The notes under the pieces were generated by a model. That model saw nothing but the letters and a program-made list of their open reading frames with translations, did no database searches and had not been told where the DNA came from. 8,923 nt of DNA from Solobacterium sp. (GTDB lineage Bacteria; Bacillota_I; Bacilli_A; Erysipelotrichales; Erysipelotrichaceae): NCBI GenBank assembly GCA_017514645.1, contig JAFWJP010000226.1, positions 1 to 8,923 of the forward strand, read 5' to 3'. Shown one piece after another: positions 1 to 6,943 of this stretch. How positions within the stretch are numbered: the stretch's first letter is position 1; the number at the start of each line of letters is the position of its first letter. Both the position numbers and the translations under genes were made by a program.

Positions 1-1457
1 ACAAGGCCTTCATCGAAATCATGATCGAAGGCGATGCGAACGGACGCGGCTTCCAGTATCCGATCCCTACATATTCCATTACCAGGGATTTTGACTGGTC
101 TGAGACCGAGAACAACAAGCTGCTGTTCGAAATGACAGCGAAATACGATACACCGTACTCCTCCAACTATATCAACAGTGATATGGAACCGAGCGATGTG
201 CGTTCCATGTGCTGCCGTCTGCGGCTTGACCTGCGTGAGCTGCGCAAGAAGTCCGGAGGATTCTTCGGATCCGGTGAGTCCACAGGTTCTGTCGGTGTCG
301 TCACCATCAACATGCCGAGACTTGCCTATCTGGCAGAGGATGAGGCAGACTTCTACAAGCGTCTGGACAAGCTGATGGACATTTCCGCGCGTTCGCTGAA
401 GACGAAGCGTACGGTCATCACGAAGCTGCTGGAGCAGGGTCTGTATCCGTATACAAAGCGTTATCTGGGCACATTCGAGAACCATTTCTCCACAATCGGT
501 CTGATCGGTATGAACGAAGCAGGTCTGAACGCGAAGTGGCTGAGAGCGGATATGACGGATCCGAAGGTCCAGAAGTTCACCCGTGAGGTTCTGAACCACA
601 TGCGTGAGCGTCTGTCCGACTACCAGGAGATATACGGTGATCTGTACAACCTCGAAGCAACACCGGCGGAATCCACAACGTACCGCTTTGCCAAGCATGA
701 CAAGGAAATGTATCCGGATATCATCACAGCGAACATGAACGGTACACCGTACTATACGAACTCTTCGCATCTGCCGGTCGGCTATACGGAGGATGTCTTC
801 TCCGCTCTGGATATCCAGGATGATCTGCAGACGCTGTATACCTCCGGTACGGTCTTCCACGCATTCCTGGGTGAGAAACTGCCTGACTGGAAGGCTGCTG
901 CGGTTCTGGTCCGCAAGATCGCTGAGAACTACAAGCTGCCGTATTATACGATTTCTCCGACCTATTCCGTCTGTGCCGATCATGGTTATCTGTCCGGTGA
1001 GCAGTATACCTGCCCGATCTGCGGCAAGAAGACCGAGGTCTACAGCCGTATCACCGGCTACTACCGTCCGGTTCAGAACTGGAATGACGGCAAGGCACAG
1101 GAGTTCAAGGACCGCAAGGTCTACAACATCGGTCTGTCCCACCTGACCCATACAGGACCGAATCCGGCACCGGTGGATACACCGGCCGAGGCTGATCCGG
1201 CCATCATGGAGGCGGTTCAGGAAGTACAGGATGAGATCCTGCTGTTCAAGACACCGACCTGCCCGAACTGCAAGGCAGCGGGTGCGCTGCTGGACAAAGC
1301 AGGGATCAGCTACAAGGCACTGAACGCAGATGCAGAACCGGAACTGGTCAAGGAGTACGGGATCAAGCAGGCTCCGACGCTGGTTGTTCTGAAGGACGGC
1401 GGATTTGAGAAGTACCGCGGTGTTTCGGACATCAAGGGCTGGCTGATGGGACGCTGA
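1..1457 (+). CDS. nrdD: Anaerobic (class III) ribonucleoside-triphosphate reductase with C-terminal thioredoxin-like domain, 5' partial
   Basis: This glycyl-radical enzyme reduces ribonucleoside triphosphates to dNTPs without oxygen in the cytoplasm. The gene enters from the left edge; the frame opens at base 3 with codons before the first ATG (21), so that ATG is internal. The N-terminal part, including any ATP-cone domain, is missing. Numbering from the ATG at 21: YPIPTYSITRDFDW at 13-26; RSMCCRL at 61-67, the probable thiyl-radical finger loop; TPAES and YYTNSSHLPV blocks; a zinc site C318/H321/C331/C334; and the glycyl-radical loop SRITGYYRP with G346. The NrdD core ends near residue 378. 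A Pro/Ala-rich linker of about 25 residues leads to a thioredoxin/glutaredoxin-like domain (about 405-478) with C414-P-N-C417 and a probable cis-proline at P452. The fused domain probably delivers electrons to the active site (inference). The activase gene nrdG is not in the window. It is followed after three bases by a thioredoxin reductase-like gene. Confidence 0.95.
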   Translation, partial: KAFIEIMIEGDANGRGFQYPIPTYSITRDFDWSETENNKLLFEMTAKYDTPYSSNYINSDMEPSDVRSMCCRLRLDLRELRKKSGGFFGSGESTGSVGVVTINMPRLAYLAEDEADFYKRLDKLMDISARSLKTKRTVITKLLEQGLYPYTKRYLGTFENHFSTIGLIGMNEAGLNAKWLRADMTDPKVQKFTREVLNHMRERLSDYQEIYGDLYNLEATPAESTTYRFAKHDKEMYPDIITANMNGTPYYTNSSHLPVGYTEDVFSALDIQDDLQTLYTSGTVFHAFLGEKLPDWKAAAVLVRKIAENYKLPYYTISPTYSVCADHGYLSGEQYTCPICGKKTEVYSRITGYYRPVQNWNDGKAQEFKDRKVYNIGLSHLTHTGPNPAPVDTPAEADPAIMEAVQEVQDEILLFKTPTCPNCKAAGALLDKAGISYKALNADAEPELVKEYGIKQAPTLVVLKDGGFEKYRGVSDIKGWLMGR

Positions 1458-1460
1458 GCC

Positions 1461-2378
1461 ATGGCGCTGTATGATGTGATCGTTGTCGGCGGAGGTGCCG
1501 CCGGCATGACAGCTGCACTGTATGCTCTGCGCAACGGGAAAACCGTTCTGATCCTGGAGAAGGAAGGTTTCGGCGGACAGATCACGCATTCTCCGAAGGT
1601 GGAAAATTATCCCGGAACCATGTCCATGAGCGGGAATGAGTTCGCAGATCATCTGTTTGAGCAGATCCTGGCCCAGGGTGCGGAATTCGAGATCGAAGCC
1701 GTAACGGAAATCGTTGACGGAGAGATCAAGACGGTAAAGACGGAAGACGGCAATGCCTACGAAGGGCGTACGGTTATTCTGGCAACCGGTGTGAAGCACC
1801 GCATGCTCGGTCTGGAAGGAGAGGAAGATCTCGTAGGAGAGGGTATCTCATTCTGCGCGGTCTGTGACGGTGATTTCTACAAGGGAAAGACCGTGTGCAT
1901 GGCCGGGGGAGGAAACTCCGCCCTGCAGGAAGCCATCCTGCTGGCAGGCAAGTGCGCGAAGGTCATCATTCTGCAGGATCTGCCGGTGCTGACCGGAGAA
2001 GCGAAGCTGCAGGAAGTGCTGAAGCGCCAGGACAATGTTGAAGTGCATACCGGCATGCGGATCATCGCTCTGGAGACGGAGAATGGTGAATTCCGCGGTG
2101 TACGTACCCTCAATACGGAAACCGGGGAGGAAACGGTATTCACGGCGGACGGACTGTTCGTGGCAATCGGTCTGATTCCGGAGAACGATGCGTTCAGGAA
2201 TCTGGTGCTGCTGGATGAGCGCGGTTACTTCGATACGGATGAGGGCTGTCTGACGAAGACGCCGGGTATCTATGTCGCAGGTGACTGCCGCAGGAAGAAT
2301 GTACGCCAGCTGACGACGGCGGTTGCGGACGGCGCAACGGCTGCACTGGCGGCGTGCAGATATCTGCAGAATCTGTAA
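1461..2378 (+). CDS. trxB: Thioredoxin reductase-like FAD-dependent disulfide oxidoreductase lacking the usual NADPH phosphate motif
   Basis: 305 residues, the normal length for a low-molecular-weight thioredoxin reductase. It contains GGGAAG (10-15) for FAD binding, the redox pair C132-A-V-C135 followed by DGD, a second dinucleotide glycine motif GGGNSA (149-154), and the FAD-closing YVAGDCR with a following QLTTAVADGATAA. In classical enzymes HRRxxxR follows the second nucleotide-fold strand and grips the NADPH 2'-phosphate. Here that stretch reads KVIILQDLPVLTGE (167-180), with no arginine pair. The enzyme may therefore use NADH, or a ferredoxin-type donor, rather than NADPH (inference). 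The start is ATG 1461, three bases after the nrdD stop and without a strong Shine-Dalgarno, which suggests translational coupling. The likely partner is the CPNC domain fused to NrdD. The gene symbol denotes the family; substrate specificity is unproven. Confidence 0.9.
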   Translation: MALYDVIVVGGGAAGMTAALYALRNGKTVLILEKEGFGGQITHSPKVENYPGTMSMSGNEFADHLFEQILAQGAEFEIEAVTEIVDGEIKTVKTEDGNAYEGRTVILATGVKHRMLGLEGEEDLVGEGISFCAVCDGDFYKGKTVCMAGGGNSALQEAILLAGKCAKVIILQDLPVLTGEAKLQEVLKRQDNVEVHTGMRIIALETENGEFRGVRTLNTETGEETVFTADGLFVAIGLIPENDAFRNLVLLDERGYFDTDEGCLTKTPGIYVAGDCRRKNVRQLTTAVADGATAALAACRYLQNL

Positions 2379-2386
2379 AGGAAAGG

Positions 2387-2424
2387 AACTTCTGTTCCGG
2401 AATGATCCGGGGCAGAAGTTTTTC
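2387..2424 (+). terminator. Intrinsic terminator of the nrdD-trxB unit
   Basis: AACTTCTGTTCCGG (2387-2400) pairs with CCGGGGCAGAAGTT (2407-2420) around the loop AATGAT. This is a continuous 14-bp stem with two G-T wobbles, and it runs into TTTTT at 2419-2423. It starts 8 bases after the trxB stop. Confidence 0.88.
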
Positions 2425-2489
2425 TGTCCCCTGAGATCGCCTGATGAAAGAAAACGTTTTGACAGAACTTGATTTTTTGTACAGAAACT

Positions 2490-2519
2490 GTGGCATCTGC
2501 CGTTTCCGTGTGTTAGAAT
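2490..2519 (+). promoter_or_regulatory. Probable promoter of the pyrophosphatase gene
   Basis: An extended -10 element, TG-T-TAGAAT (2511-2519), lies 18 bp downstream of a weak -35, GTGGCA (2490-2495; 4 of 6 consensus bases). Initiation would be near 2526, giving a leader of about 50 nt before the GTG. A perfect TTGACA also occurs at 2459-2464, but I see no good -10 at 16-18 bp from it; the nearest candidate, TACAGA at 2480, is 15 bp away. Confidence 0.55.
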
Positions 2520-2530
2520 TTTCCACGTAA

Positions 2531-2561
2531 GACACGGGCTTGTTTTTTTGTTTACCGTGTC
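2531..2561 (+). promoter_or_regulatory. Hairpin in the hppA leader abutting the ribosome binding site
   Basis: GACACGG (2531-2537) and CCGTGTC (2555-2561) form a perfect 7-bp stem with a 17-nt U-rich loop. The 3' arm ends immediately before AGGAGG. The loop's G plus seven T (2542-2549) could also pair with bases 2565-2572, which cover part of the Shine-Dalgarno, using two G-U pairs. This position suggests an effect on translation or mRNA stability; function is inference. Confidence 0.45.
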
Positions 2562-2567
2562 AGGAGG
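2562..2567 (+). promoter_or_regulatory. Shine-Dalgarno that fixes the hppA start
   Basis: A perfect AGGAGG sits 8 nt before GTG 2576. The same frame stays open upstream to a TTG at 2540, but that TTG has no Shine-Dalgarno, lies inside the leader hairpin loop, and would add 12 residues unlike a family N-terminus. Confidence 0.85.
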
Positions 2568-2575
2568 AAAACATC

Positions 2576-4549
2576 GTGATATATCTGATTCCTTGCATGG
2601 GTATTGTCGCTCTCTGCTTCGCTGCAGTCATGGCAAACAACCTGAAAAAAGAAGAAGTCGGTACGGATCGTATGAAGGAGATCTCTTCGGCGATCAAGGA
2701 AGGTGCTTCGGCATTCCTGGCTTCGGAGTACAAGATTCTGGCGATCTTTGTCGCAGTCATGTTCGTGATTCTGGGCATTGCGCTGAAGAACTGGATCGAG
2801 GCGTGCTGCTTCGTTGTCGGTGCGGTCTTCTCGTCCCTGACAGGTTTCTTCGGTATGCAGGTCGCAACAAATGCCAACGTACGTACAGCCAATGCGGCTC
2901 GTACATCCGGTATGCCGAAGGCACTGAGCATTGCATATCATGGCGGCGCTGTCATGGGTATGTGTGTTGTCGGTCTCGGTCTGCTCGGTGCGAGCGTGAT
3001 CTATTTCGTGACAGGAAACGCGGACATTCTATTCGGATACAGCCTGGGTGCTTCGTCCGTAGCGCTGTTCAGCCGTGTCGGCGGCGGTATCTATACCAAG
3101 GCTGCTGACGTTGGTGCGGACCTGGTCGGTAAGGTCGAAAACAACATTCCGGAAGATGATCCCCGTAACCCGGCAGTCATTGCGGACAACGTCGGTGATA
3201 ACGTCGGTGACGTTGCCGGTATGGGTGCTGACCTGTTTGAGTCCTATGTCGGTGCGCTGATTTCTGCGCTGACACTGGGTATTGCGGCATACGGTACAAA
3301 CGGTGCGATGTATCCGCTGGCACTGGCTGCCTGCGGTATCTGCGCATCCATCATCGGTACCTTCTTCGTTAAGGGCAAGGAAGGCGGAGATCCGCAGAAG
3401 TCCCTGAACACAGGTTCCTATGTGGCTTATGTCATTGTTATTATCGCATCGATCGCCGGGGCGAAGATGTTCTTCGGCGGATTCACGAATGCGATTCCGG
3501 TTGTCTTCGGTCTGGCAGTCGGCTGGGTCATCGGTCAGGCAACAGAAGTGTTCACATCTTCTTCCTACAAGCATGTCAAGCACATTGCGGAAGAGTCCCA
3601 GACAGGTGCCGGTACAACGATCATCTCCGGTCTGGCAGTCGGTATGCGTTCCACAGTCATTCCGATCATCTTCATCTGTGTCGGTATCCTGGTATCCTAT
3701 CTGGTAGCTGGTCTGTACGGTATCGCTCTGGCAGCGGTCGGTATGCTGGCAACGACAGGAAGCACGATCGCGGTCGATGCGTACGGTCCGATTGCGGACA
3801 ACGCCGGCGGTATCGCTGAGATGAGCGAACTGGATGAGAGCGTCAGAGAGATCACGGACAAACTGGATTCTGTCGGTAATACGACAGCTGCGATCGGTAA
3901 GGGATTTGCGATCGGTTCCGCTGCGCTGACAGCGCTGGCACTGTTCGTTTCCTACGCGCAGGCAGTTGGTCTGAAGGGTATTGATATCATGAACCCGAGA
4001 GTTATCATCGGTCTGTTCGTCGGCGGTATGCTGACATTCCTGTTCTCGGCGATGACGATGGAGTCTGTTTCCAAAGCTGCGTACAAGATGATCGAGGAAG
4101 TACGCCGTCAGTTCCATGAAGATCCGGGAATCCTGGCCGGTACAAGCCGTCCGGACTACAAGACCTGCGTTGGTATTTCCACACAGGCAGCGCTGCATGA
4201 GATGCTGCTGCCGGGTATTCTGGCGGCGGTTGCTCCGGTTGCTGTCGGTCTGCTGCTCGGTGCGGAAGCGCTTGGCGGTATGCTGGCAGGTGCGCTGGTT
4301 ACAGGTGTTCTGATGGCAATCTTCATGTCCAACTCCGGCGGAGCCTGGGACAATGCGAAGAAGTACATTGAGGAAGGCAACTTCGGCGGTAAGGGTTCTG
4401 AAGCGCATCATGCGGCTGTCGTCGGTGACACGGTCGGTGATCCGTTCAAGGATACTTCCGGTCCTTCCCTGAACATTCTGATCAAGCTGATGACGGTTGT
4501 ATCCCTGGTCTTTGCACCGCTGTTCAACGCCATCGGTTCCCTGCTGTAA
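2576..4549 (+). CDS. hppA: Membrane-bound K+-dependent pyrophosphatase, probably Na+-translocating
   Basis: This integral membrane ion pump couples hydrolysis of inorganic pyrophosphate to ion export, recovering energy from PPi released by biosynthesis. With the GTG start it has 657 residues, at the short end for the family, with a hydrophobic multi-helix profile. Substrate-site motifs visible are [19 protein letters not shown] (194-212), the [12 protein letters not shown] block (401-412), and near the C-terminus [12 protein letters not shown] (588-599) and [18 protein letters not shown] (614-631). [10 protein letters not shown] (434-443) has Ala438 and Gly441, where K+-independent enzymes carry Lys and Thr, so K+ dependence is expected. 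DLFESY (219-224) places a glutamate (E222) at the helix position associated with Na+-pumping members, rather than the later Glu of many H+ pumps. Ion choice is therefore inferred as Na+, possibly with H+. It is flanked by terminators and appears monocistronic. Confidence 0.96.
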   Translation: MIYLIPCMGIVALCFAAVMANNLKKEEVGTDRMKEISSAIKEGASAFLASEYKILAIFVAVMFVILGIALKNWIEACCFVVGAVFSSLTGFFGMQVATNANVRTANAARTSGMPKALSIAYHGGAVMGMCVVGLGLLGASVIYFVTGNADILFGYSLGASSVALFSRVGGGIYTKAADVGADLVGKVENNIPEDDPRNPAVIADNVGDNVGDVAGMGADLFESYVGALISALTLGIAAYGTNGAMYPLALAACGICASIIGTFFVKGKEGGDPQKSLNTGSYVAYVIVIIASIAGAKMFFGGFTNAIPVVFGLAVGWVIGQATEVFTSSSYKHVKHIAEESQTGAGTTIISGLAVGMRSTVIPIIFICVGILVSYLVAGLYGIALAAVGMLATTGSTIAVDAYGPIADNAGGIAEMSELDESVREITDKLDSVGNTTAAIGKGFAIGSAALTALALFVSYAQAVGLKGIDIMNPRVIIGLFVGGMLTFLFSAMTMESVSKAAYKMIEEVRRQFHEDPGILAGTSRPDYKTCVGISTQAALHEMLLPGILAAVAPVAVGLLLGAEALGGMLAGALVTGVLMAIFMSNSGGAWDNAKKYIEEGNFGGKGSEAHHAAVVGDTVGDPFKDTSGPSLNILIKLMTVVSLVFAPLFNAIGSLL

Positions 4550-4572
4550 TCAAATCAGATACATTGATGAAG

Positions 4573-4597
4573 AATGCCGCTGTATGCGGCATTTTTT
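4573..4597 (+). terminator. Intrinsic terminator of hppA
   Basis: AATGCCGC (4573-4580) and GCGGCATT (4586-4593) form an 8-bp stem with the loop TGTAT, followed by an uninterrupted run of six T (4592-4597). It begins 24 bases after the hppA stop. Confidence 0.9.
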
Positions 4598-4610
4598 CAT
4601 ACGGATGAGA

Positions 4611-4619
4611 TGATATAAT
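4611..4619 (+). promoter_or_regulatory. Extended -10 promoter of the J-domain gene operon, predicted leaderless
   Basis: TGATATAAT (TG-N-TATAAT) is a perfect extended -10 element. No good -35 is visible; the corresponding region is the T-run of the preceding terminator. The last T of the -10 is 4619, so transcription should start about 7 bases on, at or next to the A of ATG 4626. No Shine-Dalgarno is visible before that ATG. Confidence 0.7.
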
Positions 4620-4625
4620 CGTGTC

Positions 4626-5261
4626 ATGAACTACTATGAGATCCTTGGCGTGGATATCAATGCGGAACCGGAAGAGATCCGCCGTGCATACCGGGCACTG
4701 ATCAAGCAGTACCATCCGGATGTCTATACCGGTGATAAAGCGTTTGCGGAAGAAAAGACCAAGGAACTGAACGAAGCGTATGCTGTTCTCAGAAACAATG
4801 CGAAGCGGGGTGAGTACGACCGTGAACTGGTCCGCGAGGATCAGTATGAACCGGAAGAGATCTTTGAGGTTCCTTCGTTCTCCCAGAACATCAAGGGTGT
4901 TCTGATCGGGGTCCTGATCTACGTCATCGCTCTGTTCGGGCTGCCGAAGGTCTTTGAACTGCTGTTCCGGATTCCGGGTGCCGGTGATTATCTGTATATG
5001 GTCCTGGAGTATCCGCATGGATCAATGCTGGTACAGTCGGTGATCTGTGCATTGTTTGCCAGGATCTTCTCGGTATTTCTCATGTACCTGGTGGATTACG
5101 GAGAGTCTCTCTGGGCAGGAAAGGCCGTCTTTATTCTGCTGATGGGATACCTTGGTTTCTATGTTGCGGCGGATACGATGCAGTACGGTCTGTATCTCTG
5201 GACAGTGATGACGGCTGTTGTATGGCTGGTCAGCGGGCTGCGGCTGTGGAGGATGAAATAA
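4626..5261 (+). CDS. Membrane-anchored J-domain (DnaJ-like) protein
   Basis: 211 residues. The N-terminal J-domain (about 2-66) starts YYEILGV, has a basic helix II ([11 protein letters not shown]) and the Hsp70-stimulating tripeptide H30-P31-D32, then the helix III region [12 protein letters not shown]. There is no Gly/Phe region, zinc-finger repeat or DnaJ C-terminal substrate domain, so this is a class C co-chaperone and not housekeeping DnaJ. From residue 90 onward there are about four or five hydrophobic segments (roughly 90-115, 133-156, 165-182, 187-205), and it ends in RLWRMK. The J-domain probably faces the cytoplasm and recruits DnaK to the membrane; the client is unknown. The J-domain begins at residue 2 and an in-frame stop lies at 4611-4613, so ATG 4626 is the only sensible start. 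It heads a tight run with the next two genes. Confidence 0.88.
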   Translation: MNYYEILGVDINAEPEEIRRAYRALIKQYHPDVYTGDKAFAEEKTKELNEAYAVLRNNAKRGEYDRELVREDQYEPEEIFEVPSFSQNIKGVLIGVLIYVIALFGLPKVFELLFRIPGAGDYLYMVLEYPHGSMLVQSVICALFARIFSVFLMYLVDYGESLWAGKAVFILLMGYLGFYVAADTMQYGLYLWTVMTAVVWLVSGLRLWRMK

Positions 5262-5262
5262 T

Positions 5263-5580
5263 ATGCAGGAAGTGTTGAACGCGATCCGGAAATTCAATGA
5301 AGAACGGGACTGGGATCAGTTCCATACGCCGGAGAACCTGGCGAAGTCCATTTCAATCGAAGCGGGTGAACTGCTGGAGTGTTTTCAGTGGAACGGCACG
5401 GAATTCAACCGGGAACATGTTCTGGAAGAACTGGCGGATGTGATGAACTACTGCCTGGTCATGTGTGATCGTCTGGGTGTGGATGCAGGGGAGATCATCC
5501 TTGCCAAACTGGAAAAGAACATTGCCAAGTACCCGGTGGAAAAGGCAAGAGGAAAAAGTCTGAAATACGATGAACTGTAA
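5263..5580 (+). CDS. MazG-like / dCTPase-type nucleotide pyrophosphohydrolase
   Basis: 105 residues of all-alpha NTP pyrophosphatase fold. The opening FNEERDWDQFHTPENLA and the block SIEAGELLECFQW match the RS21-C6 (DCTPP1)-like branch of the MazG superfamily. Metal-binding acids are visible as E33xxE36 and E56xxD59 (EELADVMNYCL). Such enzymes hydrolyse (d)NTPs to NMP plus pyrophosphate, usually to remove modified or excess nucleotides such as dCTP analogues; the substrate here is not determinable. It starts one base after the stop of the J-domain gene, with GGAGG (5248-5252) inside that gene's end serving as ribosome binding site at 10 nt, so the two are co-transcribed and probably coupled. 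Chain length is normal for a single-domain member. Confidence 0.88.
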   Translation: MQEVLNAIRKFNEERDWDQFHTPENLAKSISIEAGELLECFQWNGTEFNREHVLEELADVMNYCLVMCDRLGVDAGEIILAKLEKNIAKYPVEKARGKSLKYDEL

Positions 5581-5592
5581 AGGAGAATAAGC

Positions 5593-6858
5593 ATGAAAAC
5601 AGTGGATGTGAGGACGGATCTTGGAGTGATCCGGGGTCTGGAAGAGCGTGGGATACGTGTGTTCCGGGGTGTTCCCTATGCAAAGCCTCCGGTCGGGGAA
5701 CGCAGGTTCACGGCACCGGAAAGCCCGGATGCCTGGGACGGTGTTCTGGAAGCGTTCAAGGATCCGGCACAGTGTCCGCAGCCGGATATGACGCAGGGAT
5801 TCTACGGGAAGGAATTCTACACCGATCCCGCGTTTCCGCTGCCGGAGATGTCTGAAGACTGCCTGTATCTGAATATCTGGGCACCGGAAGACGTACAGAA
5901 TGCGCCGGTTGCGATGTGGATCCATGGCGGCGGATTTGATCATGGATTCAACAGTGAGATGGAATTTGACGGGAAAGCGTTTGCGGAACGCGGTGTGATC
6001 CTGGTGACGATCAACTACCGTGTGGGTGTGTTCGGCTTCCTGGCGCTGGAAGAGCTGCGGGAGGCGGATCCGCATCATTCTGCGGGCAATATGGGCATTC
6101 TGGACCAGATCGCCGCATTGAACTGGATCCGTACGCATATTGCGGCCTTCGGCGGAGATCCGGAGAGAATCACAGTATTCGGTCAGTCGGCCGGCGCGAT
6201 GTCGACGGAGACGCTGATCTGCTCGGATCTGACAAAGGGAATGATCCACGGCGCATTGATGCAGTCGGCAGCCGGTCTGGATATGGGTCTGAAGAAATAC
6301 AAGACAGCAGAGGAAGCGTACGCTGTCGGTGCATGTATCATGGAGCTGACAGGCACGAAGAATGTGAAGGAACTGAGAGAAGTGCCGGCGATGAGATTTG
6401 TGGAGATTCTGCCGGAACTGTACGCGAGAACCGGTGGTCTGACCTTTGTACCGGTCGTTGACGGATATGTGCTGAAAGAGCCGCAGGAAGAAACCATCCG
6501 GGCCGGAAAGCTGCCGGAGATTCCCTATATGCTCGGCTCCACTGCCCAGGATATCACTGTACCGGAAGGTACCGATGGACGGGAATCCGCATGGTACAAG
6601 GGAATCAAAGCTTGGACGGATCTGTATTCAGATCATGCCTGGAGATACTACTTTGATCATCCGCTGCCGTCCGATTCAGCTGGTTCATTCCACTCCAGCG
6701 AGCTCTGGTATGTATTTGGTACGCTCGGAAGATGCTGGAGAGCGATGCAGGAGGATGATTACCGGCTGAGCGAAGAGATGGTGGAAGCGTGGGTCTCTTT
6801 CTTCAGGAGCGGTGATCCCGGCTGGGAGAAGGCACCGTACTGCCGTACGTTCGAATAA
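5593..6858 (+). CDS. Type B carboxylesterase (alpha/beta hydrolase)
   Basis: 421 residues with no signal peptide, hence probably cytoplasmic. The N-terminal RVFRGVPYAKPPVGERRF (22-39), SEDCLYLNIWAP (87-98), oxyanion-hole HGGGF (111-115), NYRVGVFGF (141-149) and nucleophile elbow FGQSAGA (S199) are hallmarks of the carboxylesterase/para-nitrobenzyl esterase family. The probable triad is completed by D320 in GSTAQD and H367 in SFHSSELWYVFG. The elbow has Gln instead of the more usual Glu before the serine. The protein is shorter than the roughly 480-500 residues common in the family; part of the shortfall is at the C-terminus, which stops soon after SFFRSGDPGW. It starts with AGGAG (5581-5585) 7 nt upstream, 12 bases after the preceding stop, so it belongs to the same transcript. 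The natural ester substrate is unknown. The gene's end directly adjoins an A-run and hairpin. Confidence 0.9.
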   Translation: MKTVDVRTDLGVIRGLEERGIRVFRGVPYAKPPVGERRFTAPESPDAWDGVLEAFKDPAQCPQPDMTQGFYGKEFYTDPAFPLPEMSEDCLYLNIWAPEDVQNAPVAMWIHGGGFDHGFNSEMEFDGKAFAERGVILVTINYRVGVFGFLALEELREADPHHSAGNMGILDQIAALNWIRTHIAAFGGDPERITVFGQSAGAMSTETLICSDLTKGMIHGALMQSAAGLDMGLKKYKTAEEAYAVGACIMELTGTKNVKELREVPAMRFVEILPELYARTGGLTFVPVVDGYVLKEPQEETIRAGKLPEIPYMLGSTAQDITVPEGTDGRESAWYKGIKAWTDLYSDHAWRYYFDHPLPSDSAGSFHSSELWYVFGTLGRCWRAMQEDDYRLSEEMVEAWVSFFRSGDPGWEKAPYCRTFE

Positions 6859-6913
6859 AAAAAGCAGTGAGCTCATATGCCTTTATCAACGGTTGGAAAC
6901 ATTGGCTCACTGC
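6857..6913. repeat. Long-loop inverted repeat with flanking A-run in the esterase/Sel1 gap
   Basis: GCAGTGAGC (6864-6872) and GCTCACTGC (6905-6913) are perfect 9-bp inverted arms with a 32-base interior. Seven A (6857-6863) precede the left arm, and these overlap the esterase stop codon. Read on the minus strand this is a hairpin followed by seven T, so it could act as a terminator for antisense transcription. On the plus strand no T-run follows. No known element ends were recognised. Confidence 0.5.
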
Positions 6914-6943
6914 AATACAATAGTACCACGAACATTATCATTG

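Noticed and set aside
2459..2485. TTGACA (2459) with TACAGA (2480) as the main hppA promoter
   Set aside because: The spacer is only 15 bp and the -10 is poor; the extended -10 at 2511 fits better. Kept only as a possible secondary element.
2540..2575. An upstream TTG start for the pyrophosphatase (12 extra residues)
   Set aside because: It has no Shine-Dalgarno and sits in the hairpin loop, whereas AGGAGG is ideally placed for GTG 2576.
3029..4411. A 460-codon open frame on the minus strand opposite hppA
   Set aside because: It lies wholly inside a clear pyrophosphatase gene, its translation is low-complexity (rich in Arg, Asp, Thr, Cys, Gln) with no recognisable motif, and it follows from the strong codon bias of the plus-strand gene.
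5353..6249. A 298-codon minus-strand frame spanning the MazG-like gene and the esterase
   Set aside because: It crosses two well-supported genes on the other strand and shows no domain of its own.
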